Positions 11,981-24,859 of a stretch of 64,000 bases of DNA are shown here, piece after piece. Positions within the stretch are counted from its first letter, which is position 1. Each line of letters begins with the position of its first letter. The position numbers and the translations under genes are program-made. The notes beneath the pieces are model-generated. The model made no database searches. It worked only from the letters and a program-made list of their open reading frames with translations, and was not told the DNA's origin. The stretch is from Poecilobothrus nobilitatus (Eukaryota > Arthropoda > Insecta > Diptera > Dolichopodidae). Location of the stretch: assembly GCA_947095535.1 (NCBI GenBank), contig OX352773.1, positions 35,795,398-35,859,397 of the forward strand, given 5' to 3'.

Positions 11981-12361
11981 CTGAAAAAAAAAATAAAAAT
12001 GTATTAATAAAAAACTGAAATTAAAAAATTAATTTTTTTTATAAAAAATAAAAACAATAAACAAGGACATAAATGTTTTCTTTGTAATTAGTTTTAAAAC
12101 ACTCAGAAATTTTGACGCAAGAAAGGGGAAAATTTTAGACGAAAATTTAAAATGAAACAAATAACAAAATATGACAAATCCTTTATAGCAAAAAAAAAAA
12201 CAATAAGAATTTAATCGAATCCTGTAAAACAAAAAGTTTGAAAGGGTATTTAAATATCTCTTGGTTTATGATTATCACTATATAAATCAATTGTTTAATT
12301 TCAGATAAATCTATAGAAAAATTATTAATTTTTAATATCTTTAGACAGAGATTAGGATAAA

Positions 12362-12570
12362 TTTTTTTTTTTTTTTTAGTGTATTTCTCTGGCATATAAA
12401 TGTGAACAGGAAATTACACAGCCTTTGCTTTTCAGGCGTGGCTGTAACTGTCGTAAGGGGGAATAACTCTTATGACGTGTATGGGATTAAATCCACACTC
12501 CCTCGGTGTTTGCAGCGTATTTTATACGCTCTTACCCACTAGGCCGAGGTCCCAGGTCCCCCAAGGTCCC
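12362..12570 (-). mobile_element. tRNA-derived SINE, copy 2
   Basis: Perfect 8-bp TSD AGGATAAA at 12354-12361 and 12571-12578. On the minus strand it has GGCCTAGTGGGTAAGAGCG (A box), TAAAATACGCTGCAAACACC, GAGGGAGTGTGGATTTAATC (B box decayed from GGTTCGAATC), CATAAGAGTTATTCCCCCTT, the GCCACGCCTGAAAAGCAAAG body and a T-rich plus-strand tail (12363-12377). The 5' end carries an extra GGGACCT-type duplication. It lies just upstream of the Sobp N-terminal exon, outside the splice site. Confidence 0.9.
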
Positions 12571-12969
12571 AGGATAAACTATTAAAATATAGAAAGATAA
12601 TATTTAATTTAAATACATATGTAATTACTCTATCGGCATTAAGAAAAAGAATCTCATGTTTTAAGAATCTTTGTAAGGTTTTGAACTTTAAATAACTATC
12701 AAATTAAAATCATTGGACTAAATTCAAAATTTCATCATAAATTTATTTGTAAACAATTTATTTATTTTTAATTTTTTTTTTTTGGATTTTAAACATAGCT
12801 AATTTGTATTATTTTTGTTTTAATATTCATAATATAAATTTTACTGAAATTTGCCTAACAATCATAAATCAAAAATATTAAAAATTAATTTTTGAATAAT
12901 ATTTCATCTTTATTTTTACTTTAACAGTAAAGTAACGATATATTAAATCAATTAGGAATTTCCAACTGC

Positions 12970-13310
12970 CTCTTTCGTGGTACGTCAGAATAGTTTGAGG
13001 CATTATTAATTTTAGGTCTCTGTAGAGTAAGTGCCGTTACCTACAAGATATCTATATAAAAGAGTGAAATCACTACAATATTACGACGAACGTTGAGAAG
13101 AGTTTGTGTTGTTAGTTGTAGTTCGAAGAGGTCGCCATTTAGCAATAAAGGGCGGTCTTTAACTTTGTCGAGGTACTTTAAAAAAGTTTAACGCCTACCA
13201 GCCTATATATGAGAGTTGTTCTATATTTTTGTTGTTTTAAGTTTTACCAAATAAGCCAAGAAGTTTAAAAAAACTTGTATTATATCATAAATAATAAACC
13301 ATCATCTAAA
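12970..13310 (+). mobile_element. LTR-like module (possible solo LTR), plus strand
   Basis: This is a GC-richer island with TATATAAAAG (13053-13062), an initiator-like TCACTACA close by, a G/A/C-rich stretch (ACGACGAACGTTGAGAAGAG) and AATAAA (13144-13149) followed by GGGCGG and a T-rich part. The compact order promoter - short R - polyA signal is typical of retrotransposon LTRs. TGCCTC...GAGGCA flanks a short stem at 12967-13003. I could not find clean TG...CA ends or a TSD, and there is no gag/pol, so the call is tentative. Confidence 0.35.
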
Positions 13311-15708
13311 CTAAAAAATTTAGATAGATGTTTTGATATGGTGCATAAGAAAAGAATATCTTGAGTAATTAAGATCATATACAAATGGATTGAACAAGAT
13401 TTTTGATCAGACTAACAATTGATGTAATGAATCTAATAAATAAATAAACGGTTAAGGGAATGAAGTGAAGTTATAGTTTTGCGCAACTTTGAAAAACTTT
13501 TAGAGGATTTTAAGGAAAGAAGGTCAATAGATTGAAGTGTTACAGTCATGAAAATTTACTATTATATAAATTATTATTTATTTAATATTATCTGGTATAT
13601 TATCTAAATGAAGTGTAACTAACACGCCTATACATCAAAAAAAAAAATAAGTAAAATTTATTTTATTTAATTTTTAATTTTTTTTTTTTAGTTATTTGCA
13701 TAATTTATCAAAGAAAATGTCAACCAAAATGTTATATTATATTAATATAATTTTGTATATATTATTAATATAAATCATATATTATAGTCCATTAATATTA
13801 ATATATATTATGTTTTGTTTGTAAAATAATTTTATTCTTTTATTATTATTATTAAATTTGAAAATTTTTAAATTAATTTATTTATTTATTTTGTATCGAC
13901 CAATACTAGTCGATACATATTTTATGCACCACTTGCATTTTAAACATGGGGAATGAATTAACTTAGGAAATCAATGAATTAAACTTAGGAAACCAAATTA
14001 AGTAATATCCTGACTCATGACTATTTTTATGTTGTATGATGTTAAATATAACCCTTCTAAGGACACGTTTTTATTCCACGATAAAATCTTTCTATGATTT
14101 GTATTGGTCATATTACGATTCTGAAAAGTTTCATTTATTTAAAAGTTAAAAAGAAGCTTAAATGAAACTAAATCTGCAGCTATGGGTTGGGATTAATTTT
14201 CCTTTATCTCGATCATTTCTTTTATCTTTAGAAACTCTTTATTTGTTTTCGGTATATATAAAATGATTTAAAAAAAAAAAGATTATATCTTTATAGTTAT
14301 TATATGAAAGGAGTTTTTATTTTCATCACTAATATTCAGTAGGAGGGCAGAACAAACTACAAATTATGTGACACAACACTATATAATTACGTACTATAAT
14401 AATATAAAACATAAAACTGTTCCAAAAATAAACAAAAAAAAAAAAAAACAAAATATTTTTAAATTAAGAGAATTAAAAAATGTTTGAAATTTTTTTTTTT
14501 TTTGTCATCGTCATTATTTTTTAGCACATTTAAAAAAAAAAAAATGAAAAAATGTGCTTAGATATTAGAATTTCACTATGACCGTACGTTTTGTCAATCT
14601 ATATATATATACTAATCCTTAATAAAAATACACCTCCTCAAATTTTTAAAAATCTACTTTTATAACTAAAGTTACAAGAGAAGCCACTTTTGACATTTTT
14701 TCACTCCGATTACGACAAAATATTTCTTAAGCTTTATATAATTTTATACTTATAATTGTTAGGACTGCTTCCACACTTCATACAAGCAGGCAAACATATA
14801 TATTTGTACGCAATTTTTGAATAGTTTAGCAAAGTTTCCTTGCAAATTGTAGAATTGATGAAAGCCAAAAATTTCTAAGAATTAACTGTTATTGTGACAG
14901 TTAAAGACACGTTATTTATAAAAAATGAAAAAGGTCTATTGAACTCAATATTTTTTTTTTTATGATTAGGTACCACGTGTATAAATATTAAAAATATTTT
15001 TTTATGTTTAGAAATTTATTAAAAAAAAAATATATTGTAAATAAATATATTATGCATGTATAAGTATATCTATATGTATATATATATAAAAATTAATTGT
15101 TAATTTGAAAATATCATTTGAAGAACGTTTCAATTTTGATTCATTTTTTGAGGTCATATCAAAATAAAAATACAAAAATTAAATTGAAAAATCTATTAAT
15201 ATCCTATTTATAAATTATTTTACTTTTTATTTTAATTTATTTTTGTTAATTTTTTTTTTTTTTTTGTTTTCTTTTAAATTATAGGTCAATTTCTTATATG
15301 AAAATAGAGAAAATGTGTTCATAAAAAGCATAATAATTTGCATTTAAAAATAAAAATGGGGGTTAAACGAATTAATTAATATATAGAAGTAAGCCTATAC
15401 ATAGCTAAATTTTCTAATATTCAAGAAAAAAAAAAATTACATTATTGTTTAATAGAATAAAATTATAATCAATAAATATTATGGATTTAAAAATTGCTCT
15501 TAAAATTATTCAGTTGTAGTTTTCTTTTATTCCTCTACAAGCATAGTGTAACCTACAACATATTAAAAAAGCGAGCATTAGTCAAGATCACTCAAAAGCG
15601 AGTCAACAAAAGTATATCTATACAACAAAAATATATCTTTTCATTGTTTATAAAATACAACAAATTATTTATAAAATACAATAATGAAACGAAACACATT
15701 GTAGATTT
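13311..15708. other. Gene-free AT-rich stretch
   Basis: No coding, RNA or bounded mobile feature is seen. There are homopolymer A/T runs (for example around 14436-14448 and 14491-14503). A 7-bp stem TAACTGT...ACAGTTA lies near 14885. The stretch 14600-14950 is slightly more complex but unrecognised. Confidence 0.5.
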
Positions 15709-15717
15709 ATATTTGAA

Positions 15718-15936
15718 TTTTTTTATTTATTTATTTTTTATTTTTTCAATTTTTTATTTTAGTTTATTCCCCTGCCACATAAATGTGACAAGTAAATTAT
15801 CCAGCTTTTCCTTTTCAGGTGTGGCTGTAAATGTCGTAAAAGAAAATTACGACGAGTATGGGATTTAAACCCACACTTCCTTGGTGTTTACAACGTGTTT
15901 CACACGCTCTTACCCACTAGGCCACCGACGCCTCCA
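15718..15936 (-). mobile_element. tRNA-derived SINE, copy 3
   Basis: Perfect 9-bp TSD ATATTTGAA at 15709-15717 and 15937-15945. On the minus strand the head GGAGGCGTCGGTGGCCTAGT then GGGTAAGAGCG keeps a good A box. The B box is GGGTTTAAATCCC (decayed). The body (GAAAAGGAAAAGCTGG, TTACTTGTCACATTTATGTG, GCAGGGGAATAAACT) ends in a long compound A-rich tail (plus 15718-15762). An open frame across this copy and its left flank is spurious. Confidence 0.9.
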
Positions 15937-15945
15937 ATATTTGAA

Positions 15946-17384
15946 ATTATGTATATTTAAATATTCTGCAATGAGAAACATCTTTTAAACTACTTCAAAT
16001 TTGCAATTTAGCAAATTCTATATTTCAATTTAATTTCAAGAATGCAATTTTGCATTTTAAGCCATTCTATACTGCTATATTGCAATTTAAGCAATTCCAT
16101 ATTTAAGCAGTTCTATCATTTACAGTATACTCTCTTATATAAAGAAGCCTATTACAGTACTTATTGTCTCATGTAGTAATTGAAAAATAATTAATTGAAA
16201 ATTATTTTAATATAATTAAAACTATTTTCTCAACATATTCTTATTTCCCTCATTCATAATTGATAATATCCCTACTTTCCTATAGCATATATATAGGTAT
16301 ACATATATACATTCCTTTTTGTTTTAACATTTGGTAATGATGCAGACAGGATTAGCAGCCTAAAAGTTTAAAATAAACAAACAAGAAAACAAAAAACTAA
16401 ATATATGTACATATATGTATATACTTATGTCAATAATAATTTTCAAATTTATACATATACATATATATATATAATAAATTTAGCAATATATTAATACAAC
16501 TAATTTTTACGTAAAACTTAAGAAAAACAAAATAATTTTACTATAGCTCTTACGTAAATTATCAAATTAGTTTAAGAATATTTAGTTCAAAATCTGTCAC
16601 TGAAAATTGTTCAATTCGTTTTTTTTTCTTTTTTTAATAATACTATACCTAAAAGAAAATATTAATAGTCCTTTTTTTCACTATAACCTAAATTTGATCT
16701 AACATCAAAAGAAAATAAAAAACATCAATATCACAATGTCAAAAATATTAAAAAAAAAAAAAAAAAAAAAAACTATAAAACAATAACAAAACAAATATGT
16801 ATCTAGAAAAGAAAATATGTTTTTCTTTTTCGTGTTCATTTTATGAAAGTTTTCTTTGTTCTCTAATTTCCAAAAAAAAAACATATGCTTATTTAAAATG
16901 ACTATAGATTTACATCATTTTTTTATTATCCCAAAGAATATAATTATAGAAAATATATTATAATTTATTAAAAAAAAAAACTAACATTTAATATATTTAT
17001 ATTATTTAGGTACTTATATTAAAAATAGTTAGTTTTTATTTAATGAAACAAGTAAGTATATACATACATATACTATATGTGGAATAAAAATTTGTCTGTG
17101 TGAAATCACCTTAACATATTAACAAACTATACATATGTACCTAGATAAAATTGATTAATCCTGATTATCGTGGCCACACTTATTGCATTGTTGATGTCAA
17201 CATTTTTGACGTTTACGGATATCACACTATATTTTTGTTGGTAGTTACATTTTGGAAAATATGATTGTGTGTGTGTGTATGTTCATTTTCAAATTTATAG
17301 TGGATTAATTTAATAGTTTTGTGTATATTAATTGTATTTTTAATTACTTAATAATTCAGTAAAAGTTTTAGAACTCAATTTAAA
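15946..17384. other. Gene-free AT-rich stretch
   Basis: No gene is visible. 15960-16115 has a short degenerate tandem pattern around GCAATTTAGCAATTCTATAT. An A homopolymer of about 22 lies at 16750-16771. TATA-rich runs and a (GT)n patch (about 17266-17280) occur. Confidence 0.5.
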
Positions 17385-18180
17385 ACAAGGCAGAATGTAA
17401 ACCAAAGATTTTTAAAGCCCCATGTTTTTCAAAAGACAATTAAAACAGTTTAGAAATGTGGCTTGCACCAAAAATTATAAATTTTCTTAGAATTTTATAC
17501 GTATAAGAAAAAATTGAGAAAAATCAAGAGAAACTTTCGAAAGTTTTAAAGAAACCTTTTATAACAAAGGTTATTAGCATTACCATCCCTTTTAATTAAG
17601 GCAAATTAAGGTGGTATGAAATTTAAATATTTACGTTTTACTTTCAAAAATGTTTGCAGGTGCCTAAGTTGCAGATGTCTAAAAATTTTAAAATTTTAAT
17701 TTTTTACCACTAATACATAACTGTAAAATAAGGAAAGATACGAAAAATAAACTTAACTACATACCTACCATTATTTTTCTAAAAATATCAAGTTTCTATC
17801 TAAAAGCATTTCGGACATATCTCCGAAAAGAAAGCAAAATTTTGATTTCACATAACCTAAATTTAAATATTCATTTGCAAAAAGTTGTGTAATTATGATA
17901 TTGTTTTTTAAAGTTAAAAAAAATTTTTGTCGTTTGACGTTTATAGATGAAAGAATATTAAGCACAAGCTGAGATGCACATTTGCAAATAGAGTTTTCTC
18001 TAACTTTGAAGGGCTGTAGTTCCGTATAATGAGTGTAGCTAAAAAAAAAATTAAAGTTGTGAAAATTTTTTTTTTTTTAATTTATCCATGTTTAATTTAA
18101 ACCGGCGTTATTCTATTTGAAAGGGCTTAGAAATTTTATAAACAGACAGACAGAGATGAACTGAGTGAAATCAATAAGTA
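17385..18180 (+). repeat. Dispersed repeat R1, copy C (longest)
   Basis: It aligns block by block with copy A, from GACAATTAAAACAGTTTAGA and CTTGCACCAAAAA through TTTCTATCTAAAAGCATTTC, GATTTCACATAACC, ATTATGATATTG, GTTTGACGTTTATAGATG, AATATTAAGCACAAGC, AACTTTGAAGGGCTGTAG, to AAACAGACAGACAGAG. It has no open frame that follows the repeat. Copies A and C differ at many sites, so the family is old. Confidence 0.6.
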
Positions 18181-21100
18181 AAAAATAACTTTTAATAACA
18201 ATTTAAAACAAATTTGAAAGGGTTTAAAATATTAATATTTTTAACAAAACTTAAAATTGACAAATCAAACAAATCATTTTTTTTACTAACAAATTTTCCA
18301 AACAAAAAAAAAAATTTTTTTTTGAAGTGGGTAAAAATCTTTATTAAATAAAATAATAACAATATATTTTCTAAAAATTTTTAATTACTTAAATATTAGA
18401 CCAACAAACAAATTATGAAATCTTTCTATACTTATAAAATATTATAAAATTTTAAAAAAAAATTTAAAAAATTAATTTAAACTATTTTTATCTTCCGTTT
18501 TGTTTTTGTAATTCAAGAATTTTGATGTGGAGGTATATTTTCTTTTTTTTTTTAATATTTGAAATTAATATTTTATGAAAGCAAAAAAAAATATATAAAA
18601 AAAAAATTGAAAATCATAAATATAATATTAAATAATATGATTTTCTTTTTCATATTTTACAAAAACAAGACTATTTTTTTTTTTCTTTTTTTTCTTTAAG
18701 AAAAACGTCCTTGAAGCCTAAATTTTCTTTACAAAAAAATATAAGAAAAAAAAAAAAATTCAATATGTAGGTGATAATGAAGGTGAAATAGCATCAAGAG
18801 CATAATTTATAAATTATAATTTACTATTTATAATATTTTAATTATATGTAAAGAATTTAAAAATAACGAAATATTATGTATAAAGAACAAAAAAATGATA
18901 TCATTAAAAATATATTGAACTTAAATAAAAAATTATTATAATTTTTTGTTTATTTTACTTTTTTTTTTACTAAATTCTTCTATAATTAGACTAACACAAT
19001 ATGGTATAAATTTTCTAATTCTATACGTATACTATATGATAGCCAATTAATATATACGTACCATTCTGCTATTTCACAATTTTATAAAATTTATTAATCT
19101 TGAAATTTTGCTTAGTTTAATTATTTTACATATGTAAGGATTATTATACATACACCTTGTTAATCAGTATAATAATGCTTCTTTTTAACTATTCAATTTT
19201 TTTTTTTTTTTGCGGTTTACAACTTTTATTTCCATTTCCACACAAAGTAGCCGTCCTTACTTACTTACCTATACCTTTCATTGTTTGATTTTAATTTTTT
19301 TTGTTTTTTATTGCCCATTAACCTTATATGATAACCCATGATCATTTTAATGACATACTTTTCAAAATACTTTATAGATAAATATTAAATCTTAAATATA
19401 AACAAATAAAACGGTTAGTAAAATCATTTTGATCCATTCATCATACGATCAGATTTCTCTTAGTTAAGCAAATAGCTATTCAAAAAGAATTTGTTTTTTT
19501 ACGAAAGTAATTATAATACAGTTCGAGTTTACTAAAAAGATCACATCAGAAAAAAAGTCAAGTTATAGTAATAAGTTAAAATGATAGCGTCAAAAATTGA
19601 AAGCGTCAAGATTAAAACATCAATCCCTACAGTAAAATATTCGTTACATTTCTAAAATTATATAGAATTCTACGATTTATAAAAAACTTCGTAGTACGGA
19701 AATTTAAATTGAAGAACAATCTTATAATAGTTACATATGTTATTTCGGTTATATTAAAACCCTGATACAAAAAAATCAAAATATAATCCTATTGTGATTT
19801 GAAAATTCAAGTATATAGAAATGAGTTTAGTGGATAAAAATCAGATACATTACAGAAGTCTATATGACTATATATACAATATTTCTGATATATGCACTTT
19901 ACTTTAATGAAATCTTTAGGTGTATTAATATTACACCTTAATTACAAAGTTAACACAAAAAAAAAACATTAGGGTAACAGCAGTCACTATTTTTATTTAA
20001 CAGTTTAACATTTATTTTATCAACTATCATAGAATTTGACATAGAACATAACATATTTAAAAATTGACCCAATAAAAATAAATAATAAACTAATTTTTAA
20101 AAAAAATTGAAATAAGCGTTTCATTTCATAATTACAAACTAGCACAATTTTCAAGAAAAAAATATTTGAAAATTTACTAATTATATTTTCACTTTGTCAT
20201 TCCTTTCGTCTATTTTCAAAACTTAACACTATTTAAGATTTAGGATTTAATAAAAATTTTTAATTTTTTAATGGATTATAGTGTAATTAAAAAATTAATT
20301 TTGCAGAAGAAATCTTTTTTATATAGCCCTACCCGTTACCGAGCTACACACTTGAAAAATAACTTGAACTTGAAAAATACCCTATTTTTGAATGTCCATA
20401 ATTTTTGAATGTCAAGTTCAGCTAAATAGTTTTTTAATTTATAAAAATGTTAAATGAAATTTATTTAGTTTTTATAATTCGATATAAAAATTAAATAATA
20501 ATTATAAAATAATATTGAATTTTTAGAATTCAGTATTTAAATATACCGTTATGTGAAACTATAATTTTGGTTATTTTAGATGTTGTACATATATATGTAC
20601 TTAGATGTTAACAAATTTGTTTAAAGTAAAATAAAACGCAAAAATTAAAGCGCCATTGCATTAACTACATGCGTTTTTAAGGATGCATGGTGTAACATAG
20701 ATTTTCTTAATTAAAATTAAAGAAAATGTCTAAACTTTTTTCTTACATAAAATATTCACAATTTTAAAATATTTTTATGGTCCTTTAAAAAATGTGCCCC
20801 TTTTAAAATCTTTAATTTTCTACACTACTTTGTTTTCATTTCAAAACGAACAATCGAAGGTAAACCGGCAATTGAAATAAATTGTAAAAAAAAAAATTGT
20901 TTTGTAGTAATTTTTTATTTTATTTTTTTTTTAATTTTAAAAAATAAATTTTATTCAAAAAAAAAACAAAAAATAACAAACAAATCAAACAAAAAAAAAA
21001 AAAAATTAACAAGATAAATTTATAAAGTAAACCAGAAATTTGATATTTTTTGTAATTTGATATGCAATAATTCTTTCGTCTTTTTGCTGTTTGAATTCGA

Positions 21101-23222
21101 TATAATTTTTTTTATTTATGTTTCTTTTATTATTTAAATTTTGGTTTTTAATTTGTTTTTTATTTTATATTTTTTTTGCATATTTTTTAAGTTATTTAAC
21201 CCGCACCACACCATTAAAAATGTAAAAAAAAAAACAAAAAAAAAATGAAAAATGTAAAAAAACAAAAAAAAAATAAATTTGAGTAATTTTTGACATTGAA
21301 ATTGGAAATTTTTCACATATTAAATATGCGCAACTAAATAAAAAAACAACAAAACTTTAAAAAGAAAAATAATAAATAATAAAAAAATAGCAAAAATAGT
21401 TGCGGCTTCAAATAATTTTAGTGGTTTTAAAGATTTTTTTTTTTTCTTATACATACTTAGTTTTACATTGAAATGTTTTACATTAAATATAAATATATAC
21501 GTATATGTATAGGTAACTGGTAAATATAAAACAATGGAATTTTAGATTAAAATATTTTTTTAAAACAAATAAAAAAACAAAAACATACAAATAAAAAAAA
21601 AGAACTAAAAATCATAAGTTAATATTTGTTTTTTTTATTTTATTTTTTTTTTTGACTATTTTCAAATATGTAATCTCAATTTATTTTTGATGAAAAATAA
21701 CTAAGATATTTAAAAATATCATAATGGTAGATGAAAAATTAAAATATTTTTGTTTTTTATACATTTATTATTTAAACTAACTAAGTATATACTTATTTTA
21801 CAAATTTTAAAAGATCAAATTTCGACAATGGTAAACTATATAAATCCAAAATATATCGAACTGTATACATGAACTGTATAAATCGTACAGCTGGCAACGG
21901 AAAAATCTTAAAAAAATCTGTTTTGAAACAAAATGAAGAAGTTTTTAAAGTTATATTAGAAACCGGAATATGAACATGTTATTTTTTTTCAGTTATTCAT
22001 AAATTCTATTTTTTATCATAAATCATTTTTAGTTTTCGGATCTCATGACCTATTATAGGCTTTAAATGAGGGAGCTAATTACAGGAATAATTTGGAATTA
22101 TAAAATGAAGTAGGTAATAGCGTAAATTTTTGTTTTATGAATGTTTAACCCATTTTGTTCTTAAAAATAATTGATACATTTTACTTTTAAGTCGTGCTTA
22201 CTTTAAAACTAAAAAGTCTGCAAACTAAAATGATAGTGAGCTATTATAAAGATAATTTAATAAACATTAAATTCCCTTTTTAATTTTTCAAATATCTTCA
22301 GTAGTTCTAATTCTGTAGATGTAACTCAAAAATAACATACTTATTTTAAAAGTTATAAGTCTTTAAAGCCTCATAACTCATTAGCGATTCGAGATAGACC
22401 CCCTCCTTCAATAAAATTTTTTGTTCGTTGTGATGCTCCTCATCACCTCCTGCTCTATGTAAAAGTTAAGGTGGGATACTCTGCATACATGTAGTAGAAT
22501 GGTGTAAAATCAAAATCGGGTTAAATTGTTTTTTAAGAAATCTTTTAAAAAAAATTTAAGAACTAAAAATAAGGAGAGGATTCAAAATATAATTTTCAAT
22601 ATCATTTAGGTGAAGGCGAAAATACCTATAATGAACATATGTATAGTTAAAAATAATAAAAATTAGGAATAATTGATTATAAAGGATAACTGTCATAAAT
22701 TGAATTATCTGAAGAAATTTAATAAAAACATTTAAAATGACCCTAATATGCTTCTAGCTGCAAGTATAACAGTTTGTAAAACTTTCAGGAGCATAGAAGA
22801 AAAAACAAAAAATAAGAGAATTTTAAGCAAGAAATTTTTAATTAAAAAAATTTGCGTGATTAATTTTTGCAATTTATTATTTTAAATGAAGTGGAGATGA
22901 TATTAAAATTAATTAAAATTAAATTAAAATTTATTTAAAAAAAAAATTAATTTAACTTCCAATTCACAAACGAAACAAATAAATTTTGAAATTATCAAAC
23001 AAAGAAATTGAAATAAGTATCAGCCAAAAGTTAAAAATCATTTTAAATTTTTGTTAAAATAATAGCAGTTATATGATAGAATGAGACCTTTTGCGAATAT
23101 TGAAGTTTTACGTATACTTCAAGGCAAAGATATATTTAATTTTCTGAAATATACCGAAATTATTTTTCAAAGAATGATTCAGTTTTTGAATAAATAAAAT
23201 TTTAAGAAATTATATATTAATT
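18181..23222. other. Gene-free AT-rich stretch with a short R1 fragment and an unclassified relic
   Basis: 20285-20365 on the minus strand carries TAGCTCGGTAACGGGTAGGG then CTATATAAAAAAGATTTC, a fragment of repeat R1. 22330-22490 contains CCTCATAACTCATTAGCGAT and TCGAGATAGACCCCC, wording often seen in decayed insect transposons, but with no ends that I can define. The remainder is A/T-rich simple sequence with no credible gene. Confidence 0.45.
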
Positions 23223-23230
23223 AATTTCAT

Positions 23231-23412
23231 GGGGGCCTCGGTGGATATATAAAATACGCTGTAAACACTGAGGGAGTGTAGGTCAAATCCCGCACACGTC
23301 GTAAAAATAATTCCCCTTACAACATTTACAACCACGCCTGAAAAGGAAAGGCTATGTAATTTCCTTGTCACATTTATGTGTCAGTCGAATGAACTAAAAA
23401 AAAAAAAAAAAA
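23231..23412 (+). mobile_element. tRNA-derived SINE, copy 4 (plus strand, A-box region deleted)
   Basis: TSD AATTTCAT at 23223-23230 and 23413-23420 (7 bp certain, the rest shared with the A tail). It begins GGGGGCCTCGGTGG and goes directly to ATATATAAAATACGCTG. The CCTAGTGGGTAAGAGCG part seen in the other copies is missing, removing most of the A box. The B box is GGTCAAATCC (mutated). The conserved body ACCACGCCTGAAAAGGAAAG and TTTCCTTGTCACATTTATGT leads to an A18-20 tail. This is the only copy on the plus strand and gives the cleanest view of the 3' end. Confidence 0.9.
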
Positions 23413-24859
23413 AATTTCATATACTTAAACTTTCTGCACCAGATACGAAACCTAAAAATAAATTTAAAAAAAAAATAGGTTGGTACATATACATAACTGA
23501 TTAACAGAAATAATAATTGTAAAATTATTTTAAAATTAAAAGGAACTTTGTTCATTAAACATTTGTTATTATTTATTGTTTTTTGTTTTGTAATTTATAC
23601 AATGTACACAATTAAGTAAATATGTAAGATAAATGTTATAAAATATATACCTACAATTTAAATTTTTTTTTTTTTTTATTAATTTGTAACTTGTTACTAA
23701 TCTCATTTTTTTACTGTTGTTTAAACCCCTTTTTTACATTACAATTTACCACCCCATTCCTTTTTCTTTTCCAACTTTTTAATTTTTGTTCCTTAAGATA
23801 AATCCTATATACATATATATGTTTCTATGCAAAGAAGGTGAAAACAAGGGTTTACGTACCATTCAAGTTCGTCTTTTATTTTGCAAAAATTTTACTTAAA
23901 AAATAAATTTATTATATTACAATGTATTTATTTACATATCTTAGAATTTTATTTATGGAAATTTGAGTTTTGAAGGTAAAAATAAATAAAACGAAAAAAA
24001 AAAAAAATAAACCAAAATAAAATCTGAAAGTATCTGATTGCGAAATATTACTTTTTATAAAGAAAATATAATATTACACCTGGGTTTGGTATAATTTTTA
24101 TTATATACGATATAATAAAATATATTCTTATGTATTATACTTGAGAATGTACTATAACAAGTATTAAAAATGAAATATGTACTTATATACATATATTTAT
24201 GCGTATATATAGTGAGTATGGCCAGTTTCTAAGGTATCGGTTTTCTGATTAATTCCAATTTCATTTCTTCTACTTTTATTCCATTTAGATTTAAAACCAT
24301 AAAAAAGAATCTCTCAATTTTTTTTTTTATTATTTATTTTGTTTTTTTTTTTTCGGTGAATAAATGATTAATTCTCCTTTTTTTATTTTATTTTCATTTT
24401 ATTTTACTTTTGTTTTATTAATTACAGTATAACCTCGCAAAATATTAAAGCTTTTTAATATTATTAAATACACAACAAAATATTCTCAAGCTTTATGTCA
24501 ATATTCAATAAGTTTTAAAAAGGTTGACAAAATATAAAATTTAAACTGAAACAAATTTTAAAGCAAACTAATATTTCAAGCCAACCAGTAAATTTCATCC
24601 CATTTTCATTTATAAGACAAGTGTAAAATAAAGCACGAATAGTCATTGCCTATTGTATATATATTAATTTAAAACGAAAAAGAGTGTATAATTGAGTAAG
24701 TCAAATTGTCAACTTTAAAATACCCGTACGAAAACAATTATAAGTTACATGCTGTTATGCCATAAAATTTAATCATTTTTTATTACCAAATTTCAAATTT
24801 CTGACTTAATTAAATAACGAGATATATTTATGTAAACTTTGGGGTTGTATGACAGTTAT

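Noticed and set aside
15494..15868. 124-codon plus-strand open frame
   Set aside because: It is low-complexity Phe/Leu/Tyr text that runs into the SINE body on the antisense strand, with no domain.
19255..19290. Minus-strand ATG AAA G|GTATAG / GGTAAGT as a Sobp 5' exon
   Set aside because: The phase does not match the exon at 11980 and the upstream frame is closed by stops.
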